Origin: Ferrimonas pelagia
GTDB lineage: Bacteria; Pseudomonadota; Gammaproteobacteria; Enterobacterales; Shewanellaceae
DNA: 64,000 nucleotides
Direction of reading: 5' to 3'
Assembly (NCBI RefSeq): GCF_039543565.1
Contig: NZ_BAABJZ010000006.1
Location: forward strand, 124,001 to 188,000
The position numbers and the translations under genes were made by a program. Positions 36,456 to 45,474 of this stretch are shown here, piece after piece. Under the pieces are notes generated by a model, which ran no database searches, had not been told where the DNA came from, and saw only the letters and a program-made list of their open reading frames with translations. Position 1 is the first letter of the stretch. Each line of letters begins with the position of its first letter.

Positions 36456-37862
36456 ATGCGCAAGGGGCGAGGTAGGGTGCTTGGGTTGCAGCTACCCAAA
36501 GGTTTTGTTTTGAATTATTTGTCCTCGCGCCACGCCCTTGCCATCAGTGTCGGCAGTATCATCGGTTGGGGCGCGTTTGTGTTGCCCGGCGATCTCTTCC
36601 TCCCCGCTGGCGGTTTTGTTGGCAGCAGCCTGGCGCTGTTGTTCGGCGCCCTGTTGATCCTACTGGTCTCCTCCTCTTACGCCTTTATGAGCGCGCGCCG
36701 GCTGAGTGCCCAGCAAAGCGCGCTGGATTGGGTCATCGCCTCGTTGGGGCGTAAACACGCCTTCTTCTATGGCTGGGGCGTCGCGCTGGGCTATGTGTCC
36801 ATCGTCGCCCTTAATGTCACGGCGCTGCCGCTGCTGTTTCGCTTTGTCGCTGATGATCTGCTGCATGTCGGCTACCTCTATACCAGTGGCGGCTGGGAGG
36901 TGTATCTGCTGGAGATCATGGTCTGCGCCGTGGTGTTGTTGGCGCTTGGGATCATCAATGCGCGCGGGGTCAGCCTGGGGGCCAGCTCCCAGTTGGGGAT
37001 CACCGCGGTGATGGTCACCGCCATGGGGGTTATTTTCCTCATGAGCCTGTACCAAGCGCCGTCGTTGGCCTGGACCGCCCAAGAGGGCGTGTTTGCCATC
37101 GATCGTTCCGGCTTCTGGGCGATCGTGGCCATCACCCCCTGGGCGTTTGTGGGCTTTGAAACCATTCCGCAGATCAGCAAATACCTGCGCTCGCGTCGCG
37201 CCAATGTGGCGCTGTTGCTGACCGCCTCCGTGCTGATCGGCACACTGCTCTATCTGTTGGTGAACTACGCCACCTTCGCCCTTAATGGGTTTGATCCTCG
37301 CCAAGCCGAGGCGGCCGCCTGGGCCACCGGCGACGGTGTGTTCCGCCACTTTGGCATGGCGGGCATGTTGTTGCTGACGCTGGCGATGGGGGGGGCCATC
37401 CTAGCCGGGATCAACGGCTTTTTGATGGTCAGCGCCCGGATGTTGTCATCCATGGCCAGCGCCGGTTTGTTGCCTGAGGCTTTTGCCCGCCAGAACGCCG
37501 GCGGCGCAGCGTACGTCGGCGTGTGGTTTGGCGTGCTGTTTGGCTTAGGCTCGATCTTCCTAGGGCGCCACTTCTTGCTGAACATCGTTGATATGGCCTC
37601 AATGGGGATCACCATCGGTTTTCTGTATGTGTCTGTGGTGGCCTTTAAGGCCCGTCGAGCTGCCGGTCAGCGTGCCTGGCTGGGCGTGGTGTCGATCCTG
37701 ATCTCACTGGGCTTCTGCGCCCTGTTGCTGCTGCCGGGCTCTCCGGCTCAGTTGTCCGGCGCATCGCAGCTGTTGCTGCTGCTGTGGTGGGGCATAGGTG
37801 CGACCCTGTACTGGCGTCGTATCGGCCGAGCAGCGCCGCTGTGCCCGGCGACCGAATGCTAG
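36456..37862 (+). CDS. APC superfamily amino acid/polyamine permease
   Basis: ATG 36456 (MRKGRGRVLG) is preferred over GTG 36420; neither has a convincing ribosome site. The product is about 468 residues with 12 membrane segments. The first helix region has the APC substrate-binding motif HALAISVGSIIGWGAFVLPG, and helix 6 has ITPWAFVGFETIPQISKYL, both characteristic. It probably imports an amino acid or amine. It is monocistronic; the substrate cannot be deduced. Confidence 0.88.
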   Translation: MRKGRGRVLGLQLPKGFVLNYLSSRHALAISVGSIIGWGAFVLPGDLFLPAGGFVGSSLALLFGALLILLVSSSYAFMSARRLSAQQSALDWVIASLGRKHAFFYGWGVALGYVSIVALNVTALPLLFRFVADDLLHVGYLYTSGGWEVYLLEIMVCAVVLLALGIINARGVSLGASSQLGITAVMVTAMGVIFLMSLYQAPSLAWTAQEGVFAIDRSGFWAIVAITPWAFVGFETIPQISKYLRSRRANVALLLTASVLIGTLLYLLVNYATFALNGFDPRQAEAAAWATGDGVFRHFGMAGMLLLTLAMGGAILAGINGFLMVSARMLSSMASAGLLPEAFARQNAGGAAYVGVWFGVLFGLGSIFLGRHFLLNIVDMASMGITIGFLYVSVVAFKARRAAGQRAWLGVVSILISLGFCALLLLPGSPAQLSGASQLLLLLWWGIGATLYWRRIGRAAPLCPATEC

Positions 37863-38084
37863 GCAGCGTCTTATCCTGCCGGTAATGCGCCCCTAGCCAT
37901 CGGGCTGGCGTCCCGCACAAGGCCCCGGCCGGTTTAATTGACGGCAGGGGCTGTAAAGCCATCGACTCTGCTTTATGTTGAATGGATGACCGGTTGGGGG
38001 GTGTGCCGATCCCTTACCGGGCCTGCCGTCGCCGGCTGTGGCCAGACGCTGGGTACAGGGGGATGATCATCAAGGGAGGGTGCG

Positions 38085-39293
38085 ATGAAACCGGAGTCGG
38101 ATAATCACAACAGGGCGTCGAACGATCTGCAGGGCAGCACCCGCTTAACTGTGGAGGCGATTGTGGCAGTGACCCATATTGTCGAATCGATGCATCAGAC
38201 CATCGCGACCCTGGCGCTGGATCGGCAACCGGTCGAGCGCAAGCGCACCCGTGGGATCAGCCGTTATGTCTATCGGGGGATCCGCTCCTACAGCCACTGG
38301 CTGGGTAAAACCTTGGATAAGCCGCTGGCCAAGCTGGGTCAGCGCATCGATGCGCAGCCGCGCACCGCGAAGCGGGAGCGACTGGTCGCCATCCTCAATG
38401 GCGTCTTGGGCGATCATCTCGAAGCGCGGGACAACCCGTTGGCCATCTCGATGCAGTGGCGTCAAGATGGTGTGGCGTTGTCGACCGAGAGCTTGGCACA
38501 AACCCTCAAAGCGCATAACGGCCGGATGCTGTTGATGATCCACGGGCTGTGCATGAACGATCACCTGTGGCAGCAGGGGGAGCATAACCACGGTCTGGCC
38601 CTAGCCGAGGCGCTGGGTTTGTGTCCCGTCTATCTCTATTACAACACCGGCCGTCCTATCTCTGATAACGGCCAGCAGTTGGCGCAGCAGCTGGCGCAGT
38701 TGAGCGAACAGCTTGAAGTGCCGTTGCAGCTGGCGATGGTCGGACACAGCATGGGCGGCCTGCTCGCCCGTAGCGCCGTCTACTATGGACAGCAGCGGGG
38801 CGATCACTGGCCTGCCCAGCTGCAAAAGATGGTTAGCTTAGGCACGCCGCATCATGGCGCCTTGTTGGAGAAAGGCGGCAACCTGATCGACGTGGTGCTG
38901 CCAGCCAGTCCCTATTCCGCCCCCTTCACCCGTTTGGCCCAGTTGCGCAGCCGCGGGATCACCGATCTGCGATATGGCCACATTACCGAGCATGACTGGG
39001 GCGGGCGCGACCGCTTTGTGCTCGGCCAGGATCAGCGCCAGGTTGTACCGCTGCCAAGCGGAGTGGATTGCTACGCCATCGCCGCCGTGCGCTCAGAGCA
39101 GCGCGGGATCCGCTCGGAGCAACTGGTGGGCGATGGTTTGGTCAGTCTCAATAGCGCCCTGGGGCGGCATCGCTTACCGCACTATGCGCTGGCGTACCCG
39201 CCCAGCCATTGCTGGGTCGGGCGCTCCATGGGCCATAACGATCTGCTGGGCGATCCCACGGTGTTTGAGCGGTTAAAGGATTGGTTGGCATAA
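38085..39293 (+). CDS. Alpha/beta hydrolase, lipase-like
   Basis: ATG 38085 follows a strong GGGAGGG site. The 402-residue cytoplasmic protein has a helical N-terminal region (about 1-145) of unknown role, then a hydrolase domain with oxyanion motif LLMIHGLCMND and nucleophile elbow VGHSMGG (Ser222). The Asp and His are probably in VGDGLVSLNS and near SMGHNDLLG. The fold resembles PGAP1-like or triacylglycerol lipases, which act on esters of lipids or peptides. It has no signal peptide. Confidence 0.85.
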   Translation: MKPESDNHNRASNDLQGSTRLTVEAIVAVTHIVESMHQTIATLALDRQPVERKRTRGISRYVYRGIRSYSHWLGKTLDKPLAKLGQRIDAQPRTAKRERLVAILNGVLGDHLEARDNPLAISMQWRQDGVALSTESLAQTLKAHNGRMLLMIHGLCMNDHLWQQGEHNHGLALAEALGLCPVYLYYNTGRPISDNGQQLAQQLAQLSEQLEVPLQLAMVGHSMGGLLARSAVYYGQQRGDHWPAQLQKMVSLGTPHHGALLEKGGNLIDVVLPASPYSAPFTRLAQLRSRGITDLRYGHITEHDWGGRDRFVLGQDQRQVVPLPSGVDCYAIAAVRSEQRGIRSEQLVGDGLVSLNSALGRHRLPHYALAYPPSHCWVGRSMGHNDLLGDPTVFERLKDWLA

Positions 39294-39447
39294 GGTACAG
39301 TCGGGCTATCGCTCTGAGGATTGAGCTTGGCGGTCTTTTCTTTTAGGTTGGGCATATACGTCCCGAGCTTAGGGATAACAACAGCAATTCTGTGGCCATG
39401 TGGCTTGTCTTGGCTGCCCGCGCTCTGGCGCGCAACAGGGACGTTTT

Positions 39448-39738
39448 ATGGTTCAACCTGACACTATTCTTCTGGCGGATGATCATCCGCTGTTTCGACA
39501 AGCGGTCGCCGGCGTGTTACAGCAGCAATTCACCGGCCTGATGGTGCGAGAGGCCGACTCCGCCAAAGCGCTGGAATGCGTGCTCGCGCAGAGTCCACTG
39601 CCGGATCTGCTGCTGGATCTCAACATTCCCGGTGCGCACGGATTCAATACCCTGATGCACATTCGGCAAACCTTCCCGGCACTGCCCGTGGCGGTTTCAT
39701 TCTTGATTCCGGTGCGCGGGCCTGCGGTTGCAGTGTGA
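39448..39738 (+). pseudogene. LuxR-type response regulator, 5' fragment (receiver domain only)
   Basis: ATG 39448 starts a receiver domain: TILLADDHPLFRQAV (acidic pair), the expected phospho-acceptor Asp in LLLDLNIPG, and an incomplete C-terminal strand ending PALPVAV. At about 39690-39698 the sequence switches to a ligase gene in another frame; the receiver frame runs on for 13 unrelated residues and stops. The missing part is about 25 receiver residues plus the entire HTH output domain. It is interpreted as the left end of a deletion fusion. Confidence 0.82.
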
Positions 39739-40508
39739 TCCCAGCCGGACCGGGTCAAACCGAGTTGCAGTTGGCGATCAACGCCCAGTTGCAACCTCAG
39801 GGGTACTGCGGCACCCCTTCGTTTTTGAACATATTGCTTGAGAAGGCACAAGCGCAGGGTCAGCGTTTGTCGTTTCGCCACGCCTTAGTGACCGGCGAAG
39901 CCCTGCCCCCCGCTCTGCGTCAGCGCTTCAGTGACGCGGGCATGGACGTTCTACAGGCGTACGCCAGCGCCGATATTGGCTTGATCGGCTATGAAAGTTG
40001 GATCGATCAGGGCTTGAGCCTGGATGAGGAGCTACTGGTTGAGATCGTGCGTCCAGGCTCTGGCGAGCCGGTTGAATCGGGCGAGATCGGCGAGGTGGTG
40101 GTGACCCGGTTTGATCCCGAATACCCGTTGATCCGCTTTGCCACTGGCGATCTGTCCTCATGGTTGTCCGGCACCAGTCCCTGCGGCCGAACCAACCTGC
40201 GCTTGCGTGGCTGGCAGGGACGGGCGGATCAATCCGCCAAGGTGAAGGGGCTGTTTGTCCATCCGGCCCAGCTGGAAGCGTTGCGCGTTGAGGTGGGCGG
40301 CATGGCGCGGATCCGCGCGGTGATCACCCAGCAGGCGCATCAAGATCAATTGACGCTACTGTGCGAGGCGCAGGCCGACACCCGGCTGGATCTCGACCGG
40401 ATCGTGGCTCAGGCTAGGGCTGTGTTGCGGCTTGGCGTCAGCGTGGACATCGTGCCTAGTGGCAGTCTGCCCCGTGACAGTGTGGTGATCGAGGATCAAC
40501 GCTCATAA
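39690..40508 (+). pseudogene. Phenylacetate-CoA-ligase-like AMP-forming ligase, 3' fragment
   Basis: From about 39691 the frame encodes the middle and C-terminal part of an adenylate-forming ligase: GGFILDSGARACGCSVIPAG, QGYCGTPSFLNILLEKA, ATGDLSSWLSGTSPCGRTN, GWQGRADQSAKVKGLFVHP. It lacks the N-terminal ATP-binding part that should hold the first 100-150 residues. Upstream codons in the same frame (39576-39690) are the response-regulator sequence read out of frame. The fragment has no start of its own, so it is almost certainly non-functional unless translated by reinitiation. Confidence 0.82.
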
Positions 40509-40589
40509 GCGTTTGTTGCGCTCCAGCAATAAGATGGCTTCATCGCGGCGCGCGGGTAGCTGCGACGCTGAGCGCCGGCTGCGCCCGTG

Positions 40590-41222
40590 TTAGGGCGCGA
40601 TCTGATACTGCGCCAGGATCATCGTCACCGCGCTGTCGATAATCTTGTCTTGTTCTTCGGGTGTTGGCGCTGGGGCGTGAGCTATCATCTGCGGAAAAAA
40701 GGCGAAGGTTTTCAGTAGGCCATAGAATTGATGCGCCACAAAGCGGGGATCTTCCTGACGCAGTTGATCTGCCGCCATCGCGTCTTCAAACCAGCGAATG
40801 ACGCCGTCCTCACTTTGCTCTAATTTCGCCATCGCTTTTTGTGCCATTTGTGCGTGACGCATGTATTCGCCGATCACGCAGCGAGTCAGCTCGATGTGAT
40901 CCGGCTGGTTAATTACGTCCATTTTTTGTCGAGCCATGGCTTTAAGTTGATCAACCAAGGGCTGATCAGGCTGAAAGGGGACACCTTGGAGCGCTTCCCA
41001 CAGCGAGCCGGTAATGGCCTCAAACAGCGCTTCTTTATTGGAAAAATGATTGTACAGGGTGCGTTTGGACACTTCGGCGCGGGCGCTGAGTGCATCCATA
41101 CTGGTACCGGCAAATCCCTTTTCGCGAAACTCGGCGCTGGCGGCGGCGAGGATATCGGCCCGCTTTTTTTCGCTGCGGCTGAGCGTGCTTTTTATCGTTT
41201 CTTGTTCAGGGGTTTGCATCAT
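40590..41222 (-). CDS. TetR/AcrR family repressor
   Basis: This 210-residue repressor has the TetR HTH (about 22-68: ADILAAASAEFREKGFAGTS, SKRTLYNHFSNKEALFEAI). Its ligand-binding C-terminal part (about 80-205) resembles the AefR-like/TetR_C_7 type. Such regulators usually repress themselves and an adjacent efflux or lipid-metabolism operon. About 75 bases upstream of the start lies a near-perfect palindrome (41296-41316), the probable operator. No efflux operon is adjacent; repeat DNA occupies that side. Confidence 0.9.
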   Translation of the reverse strand: MMQTPEQETIKSTLSRSEKKRADILAAASAEFREKGFAGTSMDALSARAEVSKRTLYNHFSNKEALFEAITGSLWEALQGVPFQPDQPLVDQLKAMARQKMDVINQPDHIELTRCVIGEYMRHAQMAQKAMAKLEQSEDGVIRWFEDAMAADQLRQEDPRFVAHQFYGLLKTFAFFPQMIAHAPAPTPEEQDKIIDSAVTMILAQYQIAP

Positions 41223-41295
41223 GGGTTCCAGCGCTGATGATCGGAAGGGATAAACCGATATTACACCGACCAGTTTACTTTTGCCAAAAAGATAC

Positions 41296-41316
41296 TAAAC
41301 TACACCGTGTAGTTTA
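41296..41316. promoter_or_regulatory. Probable TetR operator palindrome
   Basis: Ten-base arms TAAACTACAC and GTGTAGTTTA are exact reverse complements around a single central C. Position, size and symmetry match TetR-family operators. A related half-site-like GACCAGTTTAC lies at about 41267-41277. Confidence 0.75.
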
Positions 41317-41399
41317 CTTGATGTGAGCGTGTTAGCCACCAAGTGCGTCGATAACAAAAAGCTGTGTCTTGAGTAACTGTTGAGCCCTATCGCGTAGTT

Positions 41400-41645
41400 C
41401 GAGGTTTACGCCGCATTTAGGCCGCCTAGTGCAGCGCCGAGCGTTGGTGCGTGTAGGCAGACCGGGAGCTGGACGGAGCCCTTTTTGAAAGCGGCTGGCC
41501 GCTTTTGTCGTTGAAAAAGGGCGACTTTCAGCGTGTCTGCTGGAGCACGCCATAAGCGAGGGGACAGCGAAACGCAGCGGTAGGGGGAGTGCAGAGGGGC
41601 TCGCCCCTTTGCTTGCCGTCGCCAACGCGACTTAGGGTTTGAAGT
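41400..41645 (-). repeat. Dispersed palindrome-rich intergenic repeat, copy B
   Basis: This gene-free stretch (within 41323-41721) contains nested inverted repeats: an outer CCCTTTTT / AAAAAGGG pair (about 41479-41522) around AAAGCGGC-TG-GCCGCTTT, plus GGGGC-TC-GCCCC at about 41595. Its right end (about 41575-41640), read on the minus strand, is almost identical to copy A at 31657-31710. The open frames on the minus strand (41332-41849) overlap each other and the next gene and are not called. Confidence 0.6.
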
Positions 41646-41721
41646 CGATGCAATTAGATGATATGTAAGACAAAAAGTGTATCTGCAGTTAACAGTGAGA
41701 GAGCCTAACAATGGGTGGAAT

Positions 41722-42831
41722 ATGTTCGGGTTAAAGTCGGTTTTAGTCGTTAGTGGAGTCCTGCTTATGAGTGTTAGCGTTGCCTCTTGTGCCAAGTCAA
41801 AGGATGAGGCGGTGTCGTCCGCCCAATATCGGGACGGCAAGTTCGTCAATTCGGCAACGGACGTTCAGTCGGGTACTGGCAATATGGGGGCCATCGTCAA
41901 ACGTTTATTGCTGGAGAAACGGGTTGATCCGGTGCCAGCAAAGTCCTTGCCGATGTTGACGCCGACCCAGGCTGAGCTGGATGCCATCGCGGGCGACTTG
42001 GCCGTGCGTCTGGGCCATTCGACTGTGCTGCTGCGGTTGGATAGCCAGTATTTCATTACCGATCCGGTTTTTGTCGATCGCGCCTCACCGGTGCAGTGGG
42101 CCGGGCCGAAACGCTTCCATGCCCCAGCCATGGCACTGGACGATCTGCCCACTCTGGCAGGCGTGGTGATCTCGCACGATCACTATGATCATCTGGACAA
42201 AGCCTCGGTGCGTCGGCTGGCGCAAACCGGCACCCACTTCTATGCGCCGCTGGGCGTGGGTCAGCGTTTGATCCGCTGGGGCATTGATGCCAGCCAAGTG
42301 ACCGAGCTGGATTGGTGGCAGAGCGTGACCGTCGGTAGCACACAACTGGTGGCGACGCCGGCGCAGCACTTCTCCGGTCGCACCCTGTGGGACAGAGACA
42401 GCACCTTGTGGGCATCGTTTTCCTTTATTAGCCAGCACAGCCGGGTGTTTTTCAGCGGCGATGGCGGCTACTTCGACGGCTTTGCCGAGATCGGCGAGCG
42501 CTATGGCCCGTTTGATCTGACCCTGATGGAGACCGGTGCCTACGACGAAATGTGGGACGGCATTCATATGCTGCCGGAGCAGAGTGTGCAGGCACACCGT
42601 GACTTACGCGGTAAGGCGATGATCCCCATCCATAACGGCACCTTCGATCTTGGAATGCATGCCTGGTATGAGCCGATGGAGCGGGCATTGGCCGCCGCCA
42701 ACGTGGACGGGCAGAGCCTGAAGATCCCTATGATGGGCCAAGTGGTGGAGATCGGCGCACCGTTCGAGCAAACCGTTTGGTGGCGGGAGGCGGAAACCCC
42801 AGAGGCACTGAGCTTGGCGCAGGCCCAATGA
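41722..42831 (+). CDS. MBL-fold metallohydrolase lipoprotein (UlaG/NAPE-PLD-like)
   Basis: ATG 41722 follows GGGTGGAA and opens on a lipoprotein signal with lipobox VASC (Cys23). The 369-residue protein has the metallo-beta-lactamase motif SHDHYDHL (His152, His154, Asp156, His157), a later AQHFSGR, SGDGGYFDGF and PIHNGTFDLG. This arrangement matches UlaG- and NAPE-phospholipase-D-like enzymes that hydrolyse phosphodiester or lactone bonds. Lipidation suggests an outer-membrane or periplasmic location. It is monocistronic, ending at the hairpin at 42884. Confidence 0.87.
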   Translation: MFGLKSVLVVSGVLLMSVSVASCAKSKDEAVSSAQYRDGKFVNSATDVQSGTGNMGAIVKRLLLEKRVDPVPAKSLPMLTPTQAELDAIAGDLAVRLGHSTVLLRLDSQYFITDPVFVDRASPVQWAGPKRFHAPAMALDDLPTLAGVVISHDHYDHLDKASVRRLAQTGTHFYAPLGVGQRLIRWGIDASQVTELDWWQSVTVGSTQLVATPAQHFSGRTLWDRDSTLWASFSFISQHSRVFFSGDGGYFDGFAEIGERYGPFDLTLMETGAYDEMWDGIHMLPEQSVQAHRDLRGKAMIPIHNGTFDLGMHAWYEPMERALAAANVDGQSLKIPMMGQVVEIGAPFEQTVWWREAETPEALSLAQAQ

Positions 42832-42883
42832 TAGTCGGGGTGTGCTGTGCGCTGATGGTGCAGACAAGGTCGCACAGATAAAA

Positions 42884-42911
42884 CAGGGAGCCTCGTGGCT
42901 CCCTGCTTTAC
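42884..42911. terminator. Bidirectional terminator
   Basis: Nine-base-pair arms CAGGGAGCC / GGCTCCCTG with a TCGT loop; CTTTACTTT follows on the + strand and TTTTAT on the minus strand. It lies between convergent genes. Confidence 0.8.
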
Positions 42912-42945
42912 TTTATGCCGAGGTGAGAGCTCGGATATTGAGCGG

Positions 42946-43440
42946 TTAGAACAGCACCAGCAGGTCGCTCTCTTGTCCAATCTGTTGTGCGGGCAGGTAG
43001 CCGATGGCATTGGGGAGCTGCTCCAGCATCTCCAGCATCTCCTGCTCAGAACTCACTTCGAGTGGACGTTCACCGGTGCCGGAAAACACCAATCGATCCC
43101 ACTCACGGCTCAGCTGAAAAGGCAGCAGCTTGAGTACCTGGCGTGAAAACTGGGTGTGAATATCGCTTTTCTGGGGCAAGACCAAGACAGTGATGGCGCT
43201 GCCATCGGGCCAAAACTGCTTGCGCATGGTGTAGATCTGACGCAACTCTGAGCGCGCCAATTGCTCTGCGGCCGGGTGATGGGTGACGACGTTAATAGCG
43301 GAGGCTGAAACAGGCAGTGAGCCCCATAGTAAGGCACACGTGACTAGGCCGACTGCTGTGCGTTGAAGTCGATGTTTAGCGGATGGTAAATATTTGATAA
43401 GTAGCGATTTGGTCCAAATTCGCTTGATTGTCGTATTCAT
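42946..43440 (-). CDS. Small exported phosphate-binding-protein-like (PstS-like) protein
   Basis: ATG 43440 starts seven bases after the previous gene's stop, so the two form an operon. The 164-residue product has a signal peptide (LVTCALLWGSLPVSASA, about 30-46). The short mature domain reads ELRQIYTMRKQFWPDGSAITVLVLP, FSRQVLKLLPFQLSREWDRLVFSG and NAIGYLPAQQIG. This is the pattern of small periplasmic proteins annotated as phosphate ABC transporter substrate-binding-like domains. It probably works with the outer-membrane barrel encoded upstream; the ligand is unknown. Confidence 0.65.
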   Translation of the reverse strand: MNTTIKRIWTKSLLIKYLPSAKHRLQRTAVGLVTCALLWGSLPVSASAINVVTHHPAAEQLARSELRQIYTMRKQFWPDGSAITVLVLPQKSDIHTQFSRQVLKLLPFQLSREWDRLVFSGTGERPLEVSSEQEMLEMLEQLPNAIGYLPAQQIGQESDLLVLF

Positions 43441-43447
43441 ACTGGCA

Positions 43448-44659
43448 TCACCATTGGAAGCGGTAGGCCAATTGGGCCAGGTAGAGTTGGGAATAGCGCT
43501 TGGTGCCATCGACATTGCGCATGCGCACCGGGAAGACACCATGACCGTCGATGTGCTGCATCTCTAGCGCCAGTAACCAGTCATTGTTGATATGCCAACG
43601 GCCACCGACTGACCATATTTTACTCCAGCTCACCCACGCAGGTTGGCCCTGAGCTACGAAGCTTGACCCGCTTTTGTCATCCTTGTCGGTGTAATAACTG
43701 CCATAGCGTAACATCAGGCTGACAGGTTCGCTCAGTCGGTAGTTGCTCTGAACATACCAAGCCTGTTGGGTGCGGTTAATGCCGACGGGGACGGTTAGCG
43801 CAGCGCCGTCGACAATAACGGGCTGGCCATTAACGATGGCAGGAACTTGCCCGCTCACATCGATGGGGGTTTCAGCGTATTCTGCTATCCACTCCCAATG
43901 CGACCATTCGCCGCGGTAACCCGCTATCCAACGTTCATTTTTACTGTTGCCAGGTAAACCGGCGATTAAGGGGTCAACATCGAACTTGCTGTCGGAGTAG
44001 GACAGCTTGAGTGTCATCCAAGGACGGTAGACCCATTGCGCACTGGCGCTGAAACTGCGTGAATCGGAGACATCCGCTGAGGCATCGCCAAACGAGTTGC
44101 GCAGCAGGTTCTCGGTGATATCCAGAGCGCCATAGGCGACGTCCCAAGAAAAATGCTGGTCGCCAAAGAAGTGATTACCGCTCAGCTTTGCGCCATCTAA
44201 GTGGAGGCTGCCATCTCGTGTGTAGGAAAGGTAGACCGACTGCGGAAGCAGCACGCCAGGACGGGTAAACAGGGTATCTTGTTGCGCCGTAAAAAAGCCC
44301 TGATCATTCTTATTGCGACCCACGGACAGGGCCAGATTGCCTTTGGGAATGGGCAGGCGATATTCGGCAAACAGGTAATCAATATTCCAATCAGATGGGT
44401 CGAGGTTTCCCAGCTTACGATAGTAGCCCTGCCCGGCGACGCGAAAACGCGCGTGAGGACGCCAATTAAAGTTCGCTATCGCCTCATGCAACCCCGCCTC
44501 AGTCTCCCCCTCATCGGCAATAAACGCATTGTCATCGCTATAGGCCAATCCCTGTGAGAAGTACAAGTTCCCATCTAGCTTTGCGTGGGCAATCGAGCAA
44601 CAGCCCCCCCACAACGCAACTCCCAGTAAAACCCTAGAATTTGTCTTCATCCCTGACAT
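43448..44659 (-). CDS. Outer-membrane beta-barrel (porin-like) protein
   Basis: ATG 44659 follows AAGGAAG; an ATG at 44650 and a longer frame to 44716 are alternatives. The 403-residue product has a signal peptide ending CSIAHAK, then regularly spaced amphipathic strands rich in Y, W and S (RVAGQGYYRKLGNLD, NLALSVGRNKNDQGFF, SVGGRWHINNDWLLALEMQH) ending in AQLAYRFQW, the terminal aromatic expected for outer-membrane insertion. It is the first gene of a two-gene operon with a PstS-like exported protein. Its substrate is unknown. Confidence 0.8.
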   Translation of the reverse strand: MSGMKTNSRVLLGVALWGGCCSIAHAKLDGNLYFSQGLAYSDDNAFIADEGETEAGLHEAIANFNWRPHARFRVAGQGYYRKLGNLDPSDWNIDYLFAEYRLPIPKGNLALSVGRNKNDQGFFTAQQDTLFTRPGVLLPQSVYLSYTRDGSLHLDGAKLSGNHFFGDQHFSWDVAYGALDITENLLRNSFGDASADVSDSRSFSASAQWVYRPWMTLKLSYSDSKFDVDPLIAGLPGNSKNERWIAGYRGEWSHWEWIAEYAETPIDVSGQVPAIVNGQPVIVDGAALTVPVGINRTQQAWYVQSNYRLSEPVSLMLRYGSYYTDKDDKSGSSFVAQGQPAWVSWSKIWSVGGRWHINNDWLLALEMQHIDGHGVFPVRMRNVDGTKRYSQLYLAQLAYRFQW

Positions 44660-44729
44660 CACTTCCTTCCTATCGCGCGAGTCTACTGTCCAGCATAGAC
44701 AAGGACGTACATTCAAGAAAGAAACAAAG

Positions 44730-45290
44730 CTTTAACGCGCTAACGCACGGCTATAAAGGGCTACGCCCATCGCGTTATGTGCCTTCGGCACTGCGGTATC
44801 ACTTCGTGGGCCTTATGTCGCTGCGCTTCGGCGTTACGTGCCTTCGGCACGGCTGTATCACTTCGTGGGCCTTATGTCGCTGCGCTCCGGCGTTACGGCT
44901 AACGCCTGGCTATAAGCGCTACGCGCGCAAAAAACAAAGCTATAAAGGGCTGCGGCCTTCGCGTTATGTGCCTTCGGCACGGCCGTATCACTTCGTGGGC
45001 CTTATGTCGCTGCGCGACGGCCGTACGGCTAACGCCTGGCTATAAGCGCTGCGCGCGCAAAATCAAAAAACAAAAAAACCATAAAGGGCTACGCCCTTCG
45101 CCTTCTGTCGCTGCGCTCCGGCTGTATTACTTCGTGGGCTTTATGTCGCTGCGCTCCGGCTGTACGGCTAACGCTAGGGCTATAAGTGCTGCACGCGCAA
45201 AACCAAAGCGAAAGCCATAAAAGGCGGCAGCCTTCGCTCTATGTCGCTAACGCGAAGGCACATAAAGCTGCCCGCTTTTTTGCTCTTACT
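44730..45290. repeat. Array of short hairpin repeats
   Basis: A non-coding stretch upstream of the porin-like operon built from reiterated palindromic words. The 13-mer GTGCCTTCGGCAC occurs at 44779, 44838 and 44968, and as its complement at 45387. The block ACTTCGTGGGCCTTATGTCG begins at 44801, 44860, 44990 and, slightly changed, 45129. GGGCTACGCCC-type hairpins and GGCTATAAGCGCTACGCGCG alternate with A-rich spacers. The units recur roughly every 60-140 bases. Open frames crossing it (44641-45220) simply read these repeats and are not genes. Confidence 0.85.
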
Positions 45291-45468
45291 GATCGCTTAA
45301 AGCTTACAGCTTACAGCTGCTCTCCCCCGGCGTAGCCGATACAGCCGCGACGGAGTCGCCTAAGGCCGCGCGCAGCGCATAAAGCCGTGCCGAAGGCACA
45401 TACAGCCGCCCCGCAGGGGCACTCGCTCTCCCTGATCGCTGACAGCTTAAAGCTTGAAACTGCTCTCC
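45281..45468. repeat. AGCTTACAGC-family repeat cluster 1
   Basis: Two partial copies of a dispersed repeat (ACTGATCGCTTAAAGCTTAC at about 45289 and CTGATCGCTGACAGCTTAAA at about 45431) flank further hairpin words (45340-45420). The same family occurs at 47788-47945, 51911-52012 and 52471-52513. It lies directly behind the yjbH stop. Confidence 0.75.
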
Positions 45469-45474
45469 CCGCTT

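Noticed and set aside
39448..40508. Simple frameshift in one fused gene
   Set aside because: Correcting one base would join a receiver to the middle of a ligase; large parts of both families are missing, so a deletion is the better explanation.
41332..41849. Minus-strand open frames of 97 and 147 codons
   Set aside because: They cover repeat copy B and the start of the MBL gene, overlap each other and have no conserved domain.
44641..45220. Two overlapping open frames of 134 and 84 codons
   Set aside because: They only translate the hairpin repeats, giving repeated LRPSRYVPSA-type peptides in two frames.
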